Shown here piece by piece: positions 7,211 to 13,436 of a stretch of 14,474 nt of DNA. Positions within the stretch are counted from its first letter, which is position 1, and each line of letters starts with the position of its first letter. Below the pieces are notes generated by a model. The model made no database searches, was not told where the DNA came from, and saw nothing but the letters and a program-made list of their open reading frames with translations. A program made the translations under genes and the position numbers. This DNA comes from Bacteroidetes bacterium UBA2322 (GTDB lineage Bacteria > Bacteroidota > Bacteroidia > Chitinophagales > UBA2359), in NCBI GenBank assembly GCA_002345145.1, contig DDVC01000194.1, forward strand, positions 1 to 14,474. The letters run 5' to 3'.

Positions 7211-8080
7211 CTAATCTGTTACAAACTTGTAGATGAGCCAGCCCATAAAAACGGTGGTAAAAAAAGAAATAATGCCATATAACACCGCAATTACTGCCAT
7301 AGGAGAGCTTACCAGTAGTTTAGTAGCTATAAAAATAGCCAACGAACTGTTTTGCAAACCCACCTCTACGGCTATGGTGGTACGCACGGGTTTGCTTTGT
7401 TTGGCAAAAAGGGTGAGCAGGTAGCCGGCTGCAACACCTAATATATTTAAAGCAAGAGCGTAGGGCAGCAAGGAGGCTAATTGTAGTATAGAGGTTTGAT
7501 TTTCTTGTTTATCAAACAATACAATGCCATAAAAGGCAATGAATAAAAGAACAGGCAAGATATAACGCAGTGGACGTTCTAATTTTTTGGCTATATCGGG
7601 AAATTTACCGCGCAAGTACACCCCAAATATGGCAGGCAAAATGGTAAAACTAAATATGTTGATCATGGTTTCGCCCATAGGCAGCTCAAAATCGTGGCTT
7701 TTACCTAAGTAAACATTCATGGCAAAATTTACAATCAGTGGAATAGTGAATAAAGTTAATAAGCTGTTTATGGCGGTAAGCGAAATAGATAATGCCACAT
7801 TGCCACGCAACAAATGATTAACCAAATTTGACGATGAACCGCCCGGACACGCTGCTACCAGCACAATGCCCACTTTTAATTCTGGGGGCATGGGAAACAA
7901 ACTTGCCACTAAAAATGCAACTAAGGGCAACAGCAGCATTTGCGCTGCTAATCCGATAAGCAGAGCATCAGGTTTTCTGAAAACTCTTTTAAAATCAGTA
8001 ATAGTAAGGGTTAATCCCATACCCAGCATCACCATTGAGAGGGCTGCCGGCAAAAAGTAATCAGAAAAAAAAGTTTCCAC
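7211..8080 (-). CDS. Bile acid:sodium symporter (BASS) family carrier
   Basis: This is an inner-membrane carrier of about 289 residues with roughly nine to ten hydrophobic segments. Family landmarks are ACPGGSSSNLVNHLLRGN (CPGG at about 78-81) and VEVGLQNSSLA (about 238-248). These correspond to the two discontinuous-helix regions that form the sodium and substrate sites in ASBT-like proteins. Bacterial members take up organic anions such as bile-acid-like compounds, pantoate or 2-keto acids with sodium; the substrate here is unknown. The start is uncertain. The frame extends upstream to a TTG at 8140, but that codon overlaps a TATATTTG -7-like box, and the 20 added residues do not look like the family. 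I chose the GTG at 8080, which begins VETFFSDYFLPAAL just before the first membrane helix. It lies 210 bases ahead of the CAP gene. Confidence 0.85.
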   Translation of the reverse strand: METFFSDYFLPAALSMVMLGMGLTLTITDFKRVFRKPDALLIGLAAQMLLLPLVAFLVASLFPMPPELKVGIVLVAACPGGSSSNLVNHLLRGNVALSISLTAINSLLTLFTIPLIVNFAMNVYLGKSHDFELPMGETMINIFSFTILPAIFGVYLRGKFPDIAKKLERPLRYILPVLLFIAFYGIVLFDKQENQTSILQLASLLPYALALNILGVAAGYLLTLFAKQSKPVRTTIAVEVGLQNSSLAIFIATKLLVSSPMAVIAVLYGIISFFTTVFMGWLIYKFVTD

Positions 8081-8137
8081 AAGTGCTTTTTGTTGCTTTG
8101 TAGTAACATTTAAAACTACCTTCGGGTTAGCAAGATG

Positions 8138-8145
8138 CAAATATA
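8138..8145 (-). promoter_or_regulatory. Candidate -7 box for the BASS carrier
   Basis: The minus strand reads TATATTTG, a full match to TAnnTTTG. No TTTG is seen 19-21 bases upstream. If used, transcription would begin after the upstream TTG and favour the GTG start at 8080, with a leader of about 50 bases. Confidence 0.4.
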
Positions 8146-8199
8146 TTTTTGTGTCTTTGCCATTTATGGCTAAGTAAATGTAGTTTTTGGTGTGTAAAC

Positions 8200-8225
8200 A
8201 AAAAAAGGCAGTTCCAAGAACTGCC
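8200..8225 (-). terminator. Intrinsic terminator after the PorP/SprF gene
   Basis: On the minus strand an eight-base-pair stem (GGCAGTTC, loop TTG, GAACTGCC) is followed immediately by seven T residues (plus-strand A-run 8200-8206). It lies 40 bases past the PorP/SprF stop codon and before the BASS -7 box, so it separates the two genes. Confidence 0.85.
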
Positions 8226-8265
8226 CTTTGAGTAAAACAAAACTATGAAACAAAAACTACTCGCC

Positions 8266-9234
8266 TTAAAAATATCGGGGTGTAACAAACCTGCCCATAC
8301 CTTTGGGGTCTTTCAAATCAAGCCCTACCATTACCTCATGCGAACCGGAGGTAAAATTGCTCAGTTTAGACAGGGTATAATCATAGGCATAACCTAATTT
8401 TAATCCCATAGGAAACTGAAAAGCAAGAATGCCGTTAATAGATTCTGACTGTGCAAACGGGTCAGAGTTGCCAAAAGCAGTTCGGTATGATGCGCCAAAC
8501 CAAAGCACTTCTTTAAGTAAAAACATAAGATTAGCATCTAATTGTATGGGCGCTTGGGTAGGCACCATTTTTACCAAGAACGAAGGACGCACTCTAAAAT
8601 CTTCGTTGCCTATTACTACGCCGCCCATGGCATAATAATGCCTGTACTGGCGGGCTATAGTGGTTACACCGTCATCAGAACGGAGATTGTTGTTTAATAA
8701 ATGGGGAGCCGAAACGCCCAAATAATACTTATTGGGCTGGTACAAGTATAACCCTAAACCAAAATTGGGCAACAAATTGCGTTGGTTATCGGCAAACGCG
8801 TTGTCAATGGTAATATCTATATTTTCATTACCCTTAACCTGCGTAAAATCGGAACGTAAATAGGCCACCCCGCCTTGCAAACCAATGGCTAAGCGGCTTT
8901 CGCCCAATATAAATTTGTAGGCATAGCTGGCAAAAGCATTGGTTTGGTTGTGTACACCTATGCGGTCGTGTTCTACATAACCGCCAATACCAAATTTTTT
9001 ATATCGTCCAAGCGGGGTGTGTACACTAAGCCCGGCTGTTTTGGGTGCACCGTCAATGCCCGCCCATTGAAGCCTGCCAATGCCGGTAAAACTGAGCCAA
9101 TCGGCACTGCCCGTGTAACCCGGGTTTATCATTTGCTGGTTAAACATATATTGCGTGTAGCGGGCATCGCGCTGAGCCATAGCTACCAAGCTAATACTTA
9201 ACAAGAGTACAGCGGCAAGTATGAATTGTTTCAT
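8266..9234 (-). CDS. PorP/SprF family type IX secretion system membrane protein
   Basis: The 322-residue protein begins with a clear signal peptide (MKQFILAAVLLLSISLVAMA, then Q21) and continues as an outer-membrane beta-barrel-like protein. The N-terminal RDARYTQYMFNQQMINPGYTGS is the family hallmark, followed by alternating amphipathic strands and the late motifs LKLGYAYDYTLSKLSNFTSGSHE and VMVGLDL. Family members act with the type IX secretion system; SprF-type members help deliver large adhesins such as SprB to the surface. This copy stands alone: no giant adhesin, porK-N or gliding gene is next to it. I chose the ATG at 9234 because it begins the signal peptide; the open frame reaches a TTG at 9300 that would bury it behind 22 unrelated residues. 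An intrinsic terminator follows the gene. Its upstream region is shared divergently with the kinase-like gene. Confidence 0.9.
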   Translation of the reverse strand: MKQFILAAVLLLSISLVAMAQRDARYTQYMFNQQMINPGYTGSADWLSFTGIGRLQWAGIDGAPKTAGLSVHTPLGRYKKFGIGGYVEHDRIGVHNQTNAFASYAYKFILGESRLAIGLQGGVAYLRSDFTQVKGNENIDITIDNAFADNQRNLLPNFGLGLYLYQPNKYYLGVSAPHLLNNNLRSDDGVTTIARQYRHYYAMGGVVIGNEDFRVRPSFLVKMVPTQAPIQLDANLMFLLKEVLWFGASYRTAFGNSDPFAQSESINGILAFQFPMGLKLGYAYDYTLSKLSNFTSGSHEVMVGLDLKDPKGMGRFVTPRYF

Positions 9235-9611
9235 ATCAACCAAGGTTTTGTTCAACAATAAAAAGTCAAAAAATTGATTTCTAATTCTGTATTCAATCAA
9301 TTACCGTGCCAAGTTGCTCTTTGATTGTTTATTCTTTTGCTAAGCACACCTTAATGACTTTTTTATGACTAAATACAAGCAAACCCAAGCACAATTATAT
9401 GCAAATTAAAAAAATGACTTGTTAATGACCAATTATTTGCACAATTTCACCAATAATTCACAAACAGTGCCTAATTTCAAACCCAAATTGAGCATATCTT
9501 ACCCACCACTATCCGGTTATACTGCTTCTTTATTACTGGATACGGATAGCAACATTACTATACTTCCAAATTTACAACTGTCAATTTTTTTCACACCCAA
9601 ATAGCCTCAAA
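9235..9611. other. Divergent intergenic region between PorP/SprF and kinase-like genes
   Basis: These 377 AT-rich bases must carry the promoters for both genes, but I see no full TTTG-N19-TAnnTTTG match. The closest plus-strand -7 candidate is TTCTTTTG near 9332-9339, far from the 9612 start. The most regular feature is a set of four ATGAC[T/C] words, listed separately. A short frame at 9419-9604 ends just before 9612 but has a low-complexity sequence and no recognisable domain, so I do not call it a gene. Confidence 0.6.
9354..9430 (+). promoter_or_regulatory. Four phased ATGAC[T/C] repeats, possible regulator binding sites
   Basis: ATGACT starts at 9354, 9365 and 9414, and ATGACC at 9425. 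Each pair has an 11-base offset, about one helical turn, and the two pairs begin 60 bases apart. Evenly phased half-sites in a divergent promoter region are what a DNA-binding regulator would use. No regulator is identified, and short AT-rich words can recur by chance. Confidence 0.3.
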
Positions 9612-11489
9612 ATGCTGTTACAAAACCGATACGAATACAACCCCCAAACCGATTTTATTGCCGATGGCAGCGCCGCAAGAGTTTACCTTGCCTTTGACAA
9701 TGCTACCGATAAACCGGTAATTGTTAAATTTTACCACGCCCTTTCTGTTGAACACCAAACTTTTAAGCACAACATGGAGCGCATTCAACAATTGCATCAC
9801 CCCAATTTAGTGCAATTGTATGATTATTTTGTAATGGAAACCATTAACCACATCGGGCAAATTACCGAGGTAAAAGTGGGCATTTGGGAGTATGTTCCCA
9901 ATACAATTGTAGATACTCCCCTCTCTTCCGAACAAACAGAACAAACGCTGCGCTCTATCCTAAACGGCTTGCAGTTTTTGTATGATAACGGCTGCTCACA
10001 CCTTGACCTTGATTTTGACAATGTGTTGCTAACCCAAGATGGAAAGGTAAAACTAAATAACTACGAAATTACCAATACCAACCCCGATAACCCGCCTGCC
10101 ATGCAGCAAGACCTTTTGGGGCTGGGCAAGGTACTGCATCAATACTGCACTGCACAATTGCTCGACCAAAACTATGCCCAATTGCTCCAAAACAGCGGTG
10201 TTAGAGAGGTTTATACCGTCATCATTCGCGAGTGTATAGACGGATCTGCCCAATCACTACAACAAGTGTTGGATACCCTCAATACCTATGAAAGAAACAA
10301 ACGTTTTAGTGAGGTAATGCCACTCCAAACTAAACAAACGCAAACACGCTATGCCTTTGAGCTAAACGACGACCTGCTCCAAGATACCAGCCACTCGTAT
10401 GTGGTTAATGCCTTTGATAACCTCTTAGATACATCTGTTACACTCGAAATTTTTAAAGATGAACCCAGTATTGCGCTCCTACAATCTATAAACCAATCTA
10501 AATACAGCCACCTCTTTAAACTCCAACTGCCCGGCGATGAAGCCGAAACTTTTAAAACAGCGCTTGCCGGTATTATAGCCAAATCAGAAGCCCAATCCGA
10601 TAGCGAATTGCTGGCTATGATAGACGAGCATACAAACCTGCCCGAAGCCGGCGATACTGCCACATTAGAAGTTAATCCTGCTGCCAACCTTGCCCAAGAA
10701 ACCAACCTTGCCCATGTGCTTAATGAACCCCATACAAACCAATCAACTCCCGAAAACAAAGAAGTATCTGCACAAGAAGACGAAACCCCCGCGTTGCCCT
10801 TTGAACTGCCACAACTACCCGCTCTGCCCGATGAATTAACAGAACAAGAACCCGAACAGCAAGAACAACAACAACCCGATGATAATGGCATTATTGTGGT
10901 TCAAATTAAAGACCACATAAAAGGCTCTTCGCCTGAAAATGATGCCGATAACCAAATTGCCATTCACATAGCATTGGAACAGTCTAATCCTCAAACAGAG
11001 TCTAACGATGCCGATGCACAAGAAGAAACCGCCCAAGAAAGTTCAGTAAACGTAGAATTTGGCAACCAAGAACTCCTGCCCGATGGCGATAGCTCCGACA
11101 ACTATGTTAATACAGAAATTTTGGTGAAATCTGCTATAGAACAAGTAACTGCCGATATTAACAAAGACGCACAAGCTATGGACGATATTTATCAGGAAAT
11201 ACAGGAAAATCTTGCCGACTCTTTTACCGACAACGATAACACTGAAAAATCTACCCCAACCGGCTTAATCAAAATTGAAGCCCTCTCCCAACTTAGCGAA
11301 GACCTTGAAAAGGCAGCCGAAAAAACAGAAGAAAAAGACAAATACCTCGATATTGCCATAAACACACTCAAAAACGAAGAAAGCGCCGAAGCGCCCTCTT
11401 CTTCCGATACCGAAATTATTGAAAAGGAAGCTATGGAGCAGGTAATGAAAGACCTTGAAAAACTGCTCTCCGGCGATGATGAGGGTTAA
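9612..11489 (+). CDS. Kinase-like protein with degenerate DFG, duplicated N-lobe and acidic repeat tail
   Basis: The 625-residue protein has no signal peptide or membrane segment. Residues about 5-225 resemble a Ser/Thr protein kinase: nucleotide loop IADGSAARVYLA (16-27), VAIK-type lysine K39 (VIVKFYHA), HPNLVQLYDY (63-72), hinge-like IWEYVP (91-96), catalytic loop HLDLDFDN (130-137, with D132 and N137 kept), and DLLGLGKVL (167-175) where helix F is expected. The DFG position reads N150-Y151-E152, so the metal-binding aspartate is lost, and no APE motif is evident. Residues 245-305 look like a second N-lobe (RY 246-247, AFDN 267-270, with the lysine position now E279). The rest, about 325-625, is acidic and glutamine-rich, with three helical segments near 502-518, 551-567 and 601-617 sharing A-x-x-Q-x-x-x-D-x-x-K. 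It is probably a pseudokinase or weak kinase acting as a scaffold. It stands alone on its strand, with a terminator downstream. Confidence 0.7.
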   Translation: MLLQNRYEYNPQTDFIADGSAARVYLAFDNATDKPVIVKFYHALSVEHQTFKHNMERIQQLHHPNLVQLYDYFVMETINHIGQITEVKVGIWEYVPNTIVDTPLSSEQTEQTLRSILNGLQFLYDNGCSHLDLDFDNVLLTQDGKVKLNNYEITNTNPDNPPAMQQDLLGLGKVLHQYCTAQLLDQNYAQLLQNSGVREVYTVIIRECIDGSAQSLQQVLDTLNTYERNKRFSEVMPLQTKQTQTRYAFELNDDLLQDTSHSYVVNAFDNLLDTSVTLEIFKDEPSIALLQSINQSKYSHLFKLQLPGDEAETFKTALAGIIAKSEAQSDSELLAMIDEHTNLPEAGDTATLEVNPAANLAQETNLAHVLNEPHTNQSTPENKEVSAQEDETPALPFELPQLPALPDELTEQEPEQQEQQQPDDNGIIVVQIKDHIKGSSPENDADNQIAIHIALEQSNPQTESNDADAQEETAQESSVNVEFGNQELLPDGDSSDNYVNTEILVKSAIEQVTADINKDAQAMDDIYQEIQENLADSFTDNDNTEKSTPTGLIKIEALSQLSEDLEKAAEKTEEKDKYLDIAINTLKNEESAEAPSSSDTEIIEKEAMEQVMKDLEKLLSGDDEG

Positions 11490-11507
11490 GTGGCTGGGCA
11501 TATAAAT

Positions 11508-11557
11508 AAGCGCCCCCCCAATTTGAGCTATATGTTGGGGGTGCTTTGCTTGTTTTT
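11508..11557 (+). terminator. Probable intrinsic terminator of the kinase-like gene
   Basis: CCCCCAA (11515-11521) pairs with TTGGGGG (11535-11541). The stem extends past a small internal loop with AAGC (11508-11511) and GCTT (11543-11546). A run of five T residues follows at 11553-11557. It lies about 20 bases after the stop codon. Confidence 0.5.
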
Positions 11558-11746
11558 ACCCCCCCAAAACACCAACAAAAACAGAACAGACAAATAAACG
11601 CCTAATAAAAGTGTTGTTTGTGCAAACACAACACAGCGGTAATGTGCCTTATGAGAACACCATAACCGTTAGCCTCATGCCTAAAAACCACAACACCTCA
11701 CATTATTGAGCCTTAGTTTGGGCTTTTCCAAAAACGCTAAAAAACG

Positions 11747-11783
11747 AAAAAATGCGCTTTCTTTTTACTGAAAGCGCATTTTT
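11747..11783 (-). terminator. Strong bidirectional terminator, downstream of rpsT
   Basis: AAAAATGCGCTTTC (11748-11761) pairs perfectly with GAAAGCGCATTTTT (11770-11783) around an eight-base loop. There are A/T runs on both sides, so it can act in either direction. On the minus strand it begins 28 bases after the rpsT stop codon. Confidence 0.85.
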
Positions 11784-11810
11784 GTTCACCAAAACGTTTA
11801 TAAGCAAAAA

Positions 11811-12107
11811 CTATGAAGTTTTGCGAGTTTTGTGGTGATGGTGGTGTCCACCCTCTCCTATTTTTGCGGTAAACCGGCTTAATTTAGATTTTAGATTAGC
11901 TGCCTTGTTTTTGTGAAACAATCCTCTTTTGGCAAGTTTATCTATCAAACTTACTACTCCGGGCAACATAGCTTCAGCTTCGGGCTTGCTATGGCTGTGG
12001 CGAAGCTTTTTAATCATGTTTCGGGTAGTTTTTTTGAAATAACGGTTGTGCAAGCGTCTTTTCTCTATCTGCCTGATTCTCTTTTGAGCTGACTTATGGT
12101 GTGCCAT
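11811..12107 (-). CDS. rpsT: 30S ribosomal protein S20
   Basis: This 98-residue basic protein binds 16S rRNA early in assembly of the small subunit. The N-terminus MAHHKSAQKRIRQIEKRRLHNRY and the later IDKLAKRGLFHKNKAANLKSKLSR are the S20 signatures, and length is slightly above the family norm of about 85-90. The extra length is a C-terminal tail (GEGGHHHHHKTRKTS) with five consecutive histidines at residues 88-92. The ATG at 12107 is the standard S20 start. The gene has its own consensus promoter at 12154-12184, about 47 bases upstream of the start, and a strong terminator downstream, so it is monocistronic. It is divergent from the lipid kinase gene and convergent with the kinase-like gene. 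Confidence 0.97.
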   Translation of the reverse strand: MAHHKSAQKRIRQIEKRRLHNRYFKKTTRNMIKKLRHSHSKPEAEAMLPGVVSLIDKLAKRGLFHKNKAANLKSKLSRFTAKIGEGGHHHHHKTRKTS

Positions 12108-12153
12108 ATCTTTAGACGATTATGCTTTTTTGAATAAATTTTGATTTAGGGCG

Positions 12154-12184
12154 CAAAGATAGCAATTTACCTATTCACCACAAA
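12154..12184 (-). promoter_or_regulatory. Consensus Bacteroidota promoter of rpsT
   Basis: On the minus strand TTTG (12181-12184), exactly 19 bases, then TATCTTTG (12154-12161) is a perfect match to the TTTG-N19-TAnnTTTG signature of the Bacteroidota primary sigma factor. The expected leader before the rpsT ATG is about 40 bases. Confidence 0.8.
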
Positions 12185-12302
12185 CTATTGTGTATGTTTT
12201 TTTGGTTTCGGGAAAAAAAAGCCTTTTCCTGTTTATTTCGCCCTACTTTACCGCTTATTGGCAAAAATAGCCGGAAATAATGGGCAATGACAATAAATGC
12301 AC

Positions 12303-12310
12303 TAATTTTG
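12303..12310 (+). promoter_or_regulatory. Candidate -7 box of the lipid kinase gene
   Basis: TAATTTTG fully matches TAnnTTTG, 32 bases before the ATG at 12343. No TTTG is found at the -33 position. The box lies downstream of an in-frame ATG at 12280 and so argues against that longer start. Confidence 0.5.
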
Positions 12311-12342
12311 CCCTTTTATTGCCTATTTTCCTCCAGCCAAAA

Positions 12343-13344
12343 ATGAAAAAAATTGCCTTTATTGTAAGCAGCCTTATCGGGCAGAAAAAGAAAATTTTAA
12401 CCGACATTAACACGCATTTTTCTAACCTGCCGGGTTATTCCTATCAAATTATGGAAACCCAACGCGCCAAACATGCTCCTGAGCTTGCCCGACAAGCATT
12501 TTTGGAGGGTTATGCCTGCATAATAGCGGTAGGCGGCGATGGCACACTAAACGAAGTGGTAAACGGTGTGCTACTGGGTGCAGGTGTGTTTAACCACCTC
12601 CCCGATTTGGTAAACCAACCACTTCGCACTGCTAACCTGCCCAATGCTGTTTTTGAGCAGCTTAAAAAGTGCGTAATAGGGGTGTATCCTGCCGGTTCGG
12701 GCAACGATTTTAGCCGCACTGCCCAAGTTTTGCGCAGCGCCGAACACCTTAAACAGTTAATAGAAAACAATAAGCAGGCATTAGTAGATGTGGGCATAGG
12801 GCTGTTTACCCCGTTAGCCGCCGCCGAAACTGCCTGCCGAGCCTTCATAAATGCTACCGATGTGGGCATGGGTGGCTCTGCCACGTTTTTCCTTGCTCAA
12901 ATGAAGAGCAAAAGCTGGCTCTCTCCTACCCTTCAATATGCCAAAGCCATTGTACAAACTTTTTTAACCTACCAAAAACAAGAGGTTGCCTTTACGGGCG
13001 AAAATTTTTCGTGGCAGGGTAAAATGATGTCGTTGGTAATGGCAAACGGCAAGTACTTTGGCAGCGGGCTGGGTATAGCCCCCTATGCCGATTTGAGCGA
13101 TGGGCAGCTATCGGCAGTGGTACTGGGCAATGTATCGCTTTGGCACTACCTAAGTTACCTGCCCAAACTGCGCCGGTGTGAGGTTATCAACAACCCCCAA
13201 GTGCGCTATTTTAACGATGAGTGCATCAGCGTTCAATCCTTGGGGCAGCCGCTTTATATGCAAATGGACGGCGAACTGGTGGGTACTACCCCTGTTCAGG
13301 TAGGCATTATGAAGCAGTGTTTGCCTATGCTTGTGGCTGTGTAA
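12343..13344 (+). CDS. Diacylglycerol kinase-family lipid kinase (YegS/DagK type)
   Basis: The 333-residue cytoplasmic protein has the DAGK catalytic domain at its N-terminus: IIAVGGDGTLNEVVNG (60-75) is the nucleotide-binding signature, and GVYPAGSGNDFSRT (113-126) is the second conserved block. GIAPYADLSDGQLSAVVLG (244-262) and a final MQMDGEL motif fit the beta-sandwich C-terminal domain. Family members phosphorylate diacylglycerol or related lipids with ATP, returning lipid to phospholipid synthesis; the exact lipid is not readable. Between the two N-terminal motifs there is an insertion of roughly 28 residues (about 80-108). I chose the ATG at 12343 because MKKIAFIV is the normal family start. 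The in-frame ATG at 12280 adds 21 residues and lies upstream of a -7 box. The M23 peptidase gene follows on the same strand after 92 bases, with its own promoter. Confidence 0.9.
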   Translation: MKKIAFIVSSLIGQKKKILTDINTHFSNLPGYSYQIMETQRAKHAPELARQAFLEGYACIIAVGGDGTLNEVVNGVLLGAGVFNHLPDLVNQPLRTANLPNAVFEQLKKCVIGVYPAGSGNDFSRTAQVLRSAEHLKQLIENNKQALVDVGIGLFTPLAAAETACRAFINATDVGMGGSATFFLAQMKSKSWLSPTLQYAKAIVQTFLTYQKQEVAFTGENFSWQGKMMSLVMANGKYFGSGLGIAPYADLSDGQLSAVVLGNVSLWHYLSYLPKLRRCEVINNPQVRYFNDECISVQSLGQPLYMQMDGELVGTTPVQVGIMKQCLPMLVAV

Positions 13345-13356
13345 CCAAGCAAAGAG

Positions 13357-13387
13357 GTTGTTTTTTTGCAAAACTGCCCTAACTTTG
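13357..13387 (+). promoter_or_regulatory. Probable promoter of the M23 peptidase gene
   Basis: GTTG (13357-13360), 19 bases, then TAACTTTG (13380-13387). The -7 box is a full match and the -33 box matches three of four. The start point would fall near 13393, giving a leader of about 43 bases to the ATG at 13437 and excluding the TTG at 13395 as the start. Confidence 0.6.
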
Positions 13388-13436
13388 CAGAGTTTTGTGT
13401 TTTTGCATGTTTTTCCCCCCTACCCCCCAACCGCTT

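Larger units (their letters stand above)
11490..11810. other. Gap between convergent kinase-like and rpsT genes
   Basis: These 321 bases hold two hairpin terminators, one for each side. Between them (about 11558-11740) I see only AC-rich, non-coding sequence with no gene, RNA or repeat that I recognise. Confidence 0.65.

Noticed and set aside
9419..9604. Short plus-strand frame ending seven bases before the kinase-like gene
   Set aside because: It starts with TTG, is rich in N, T, S and L with no domain-like pattern, lies in an AT-rich promoter region, and is in a different frame from the following gene.
10349..10891. A 180-residue minus-strand frame opposite the kinase-like gene
   Set aside because: Its serine/cysteine-rich sequence is the antisense shadow of a coding strand rich in glutamate, glutamine and alanine codons. 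It has no promoter or recognisable domain.
11849..11863. Histidine run in S20 as a cloning-tag artefact
   Set aside because: It is followed by further coding residues, a native stop and a native terminator, and no vector sequence is seen, so it is more likely a natural extension.
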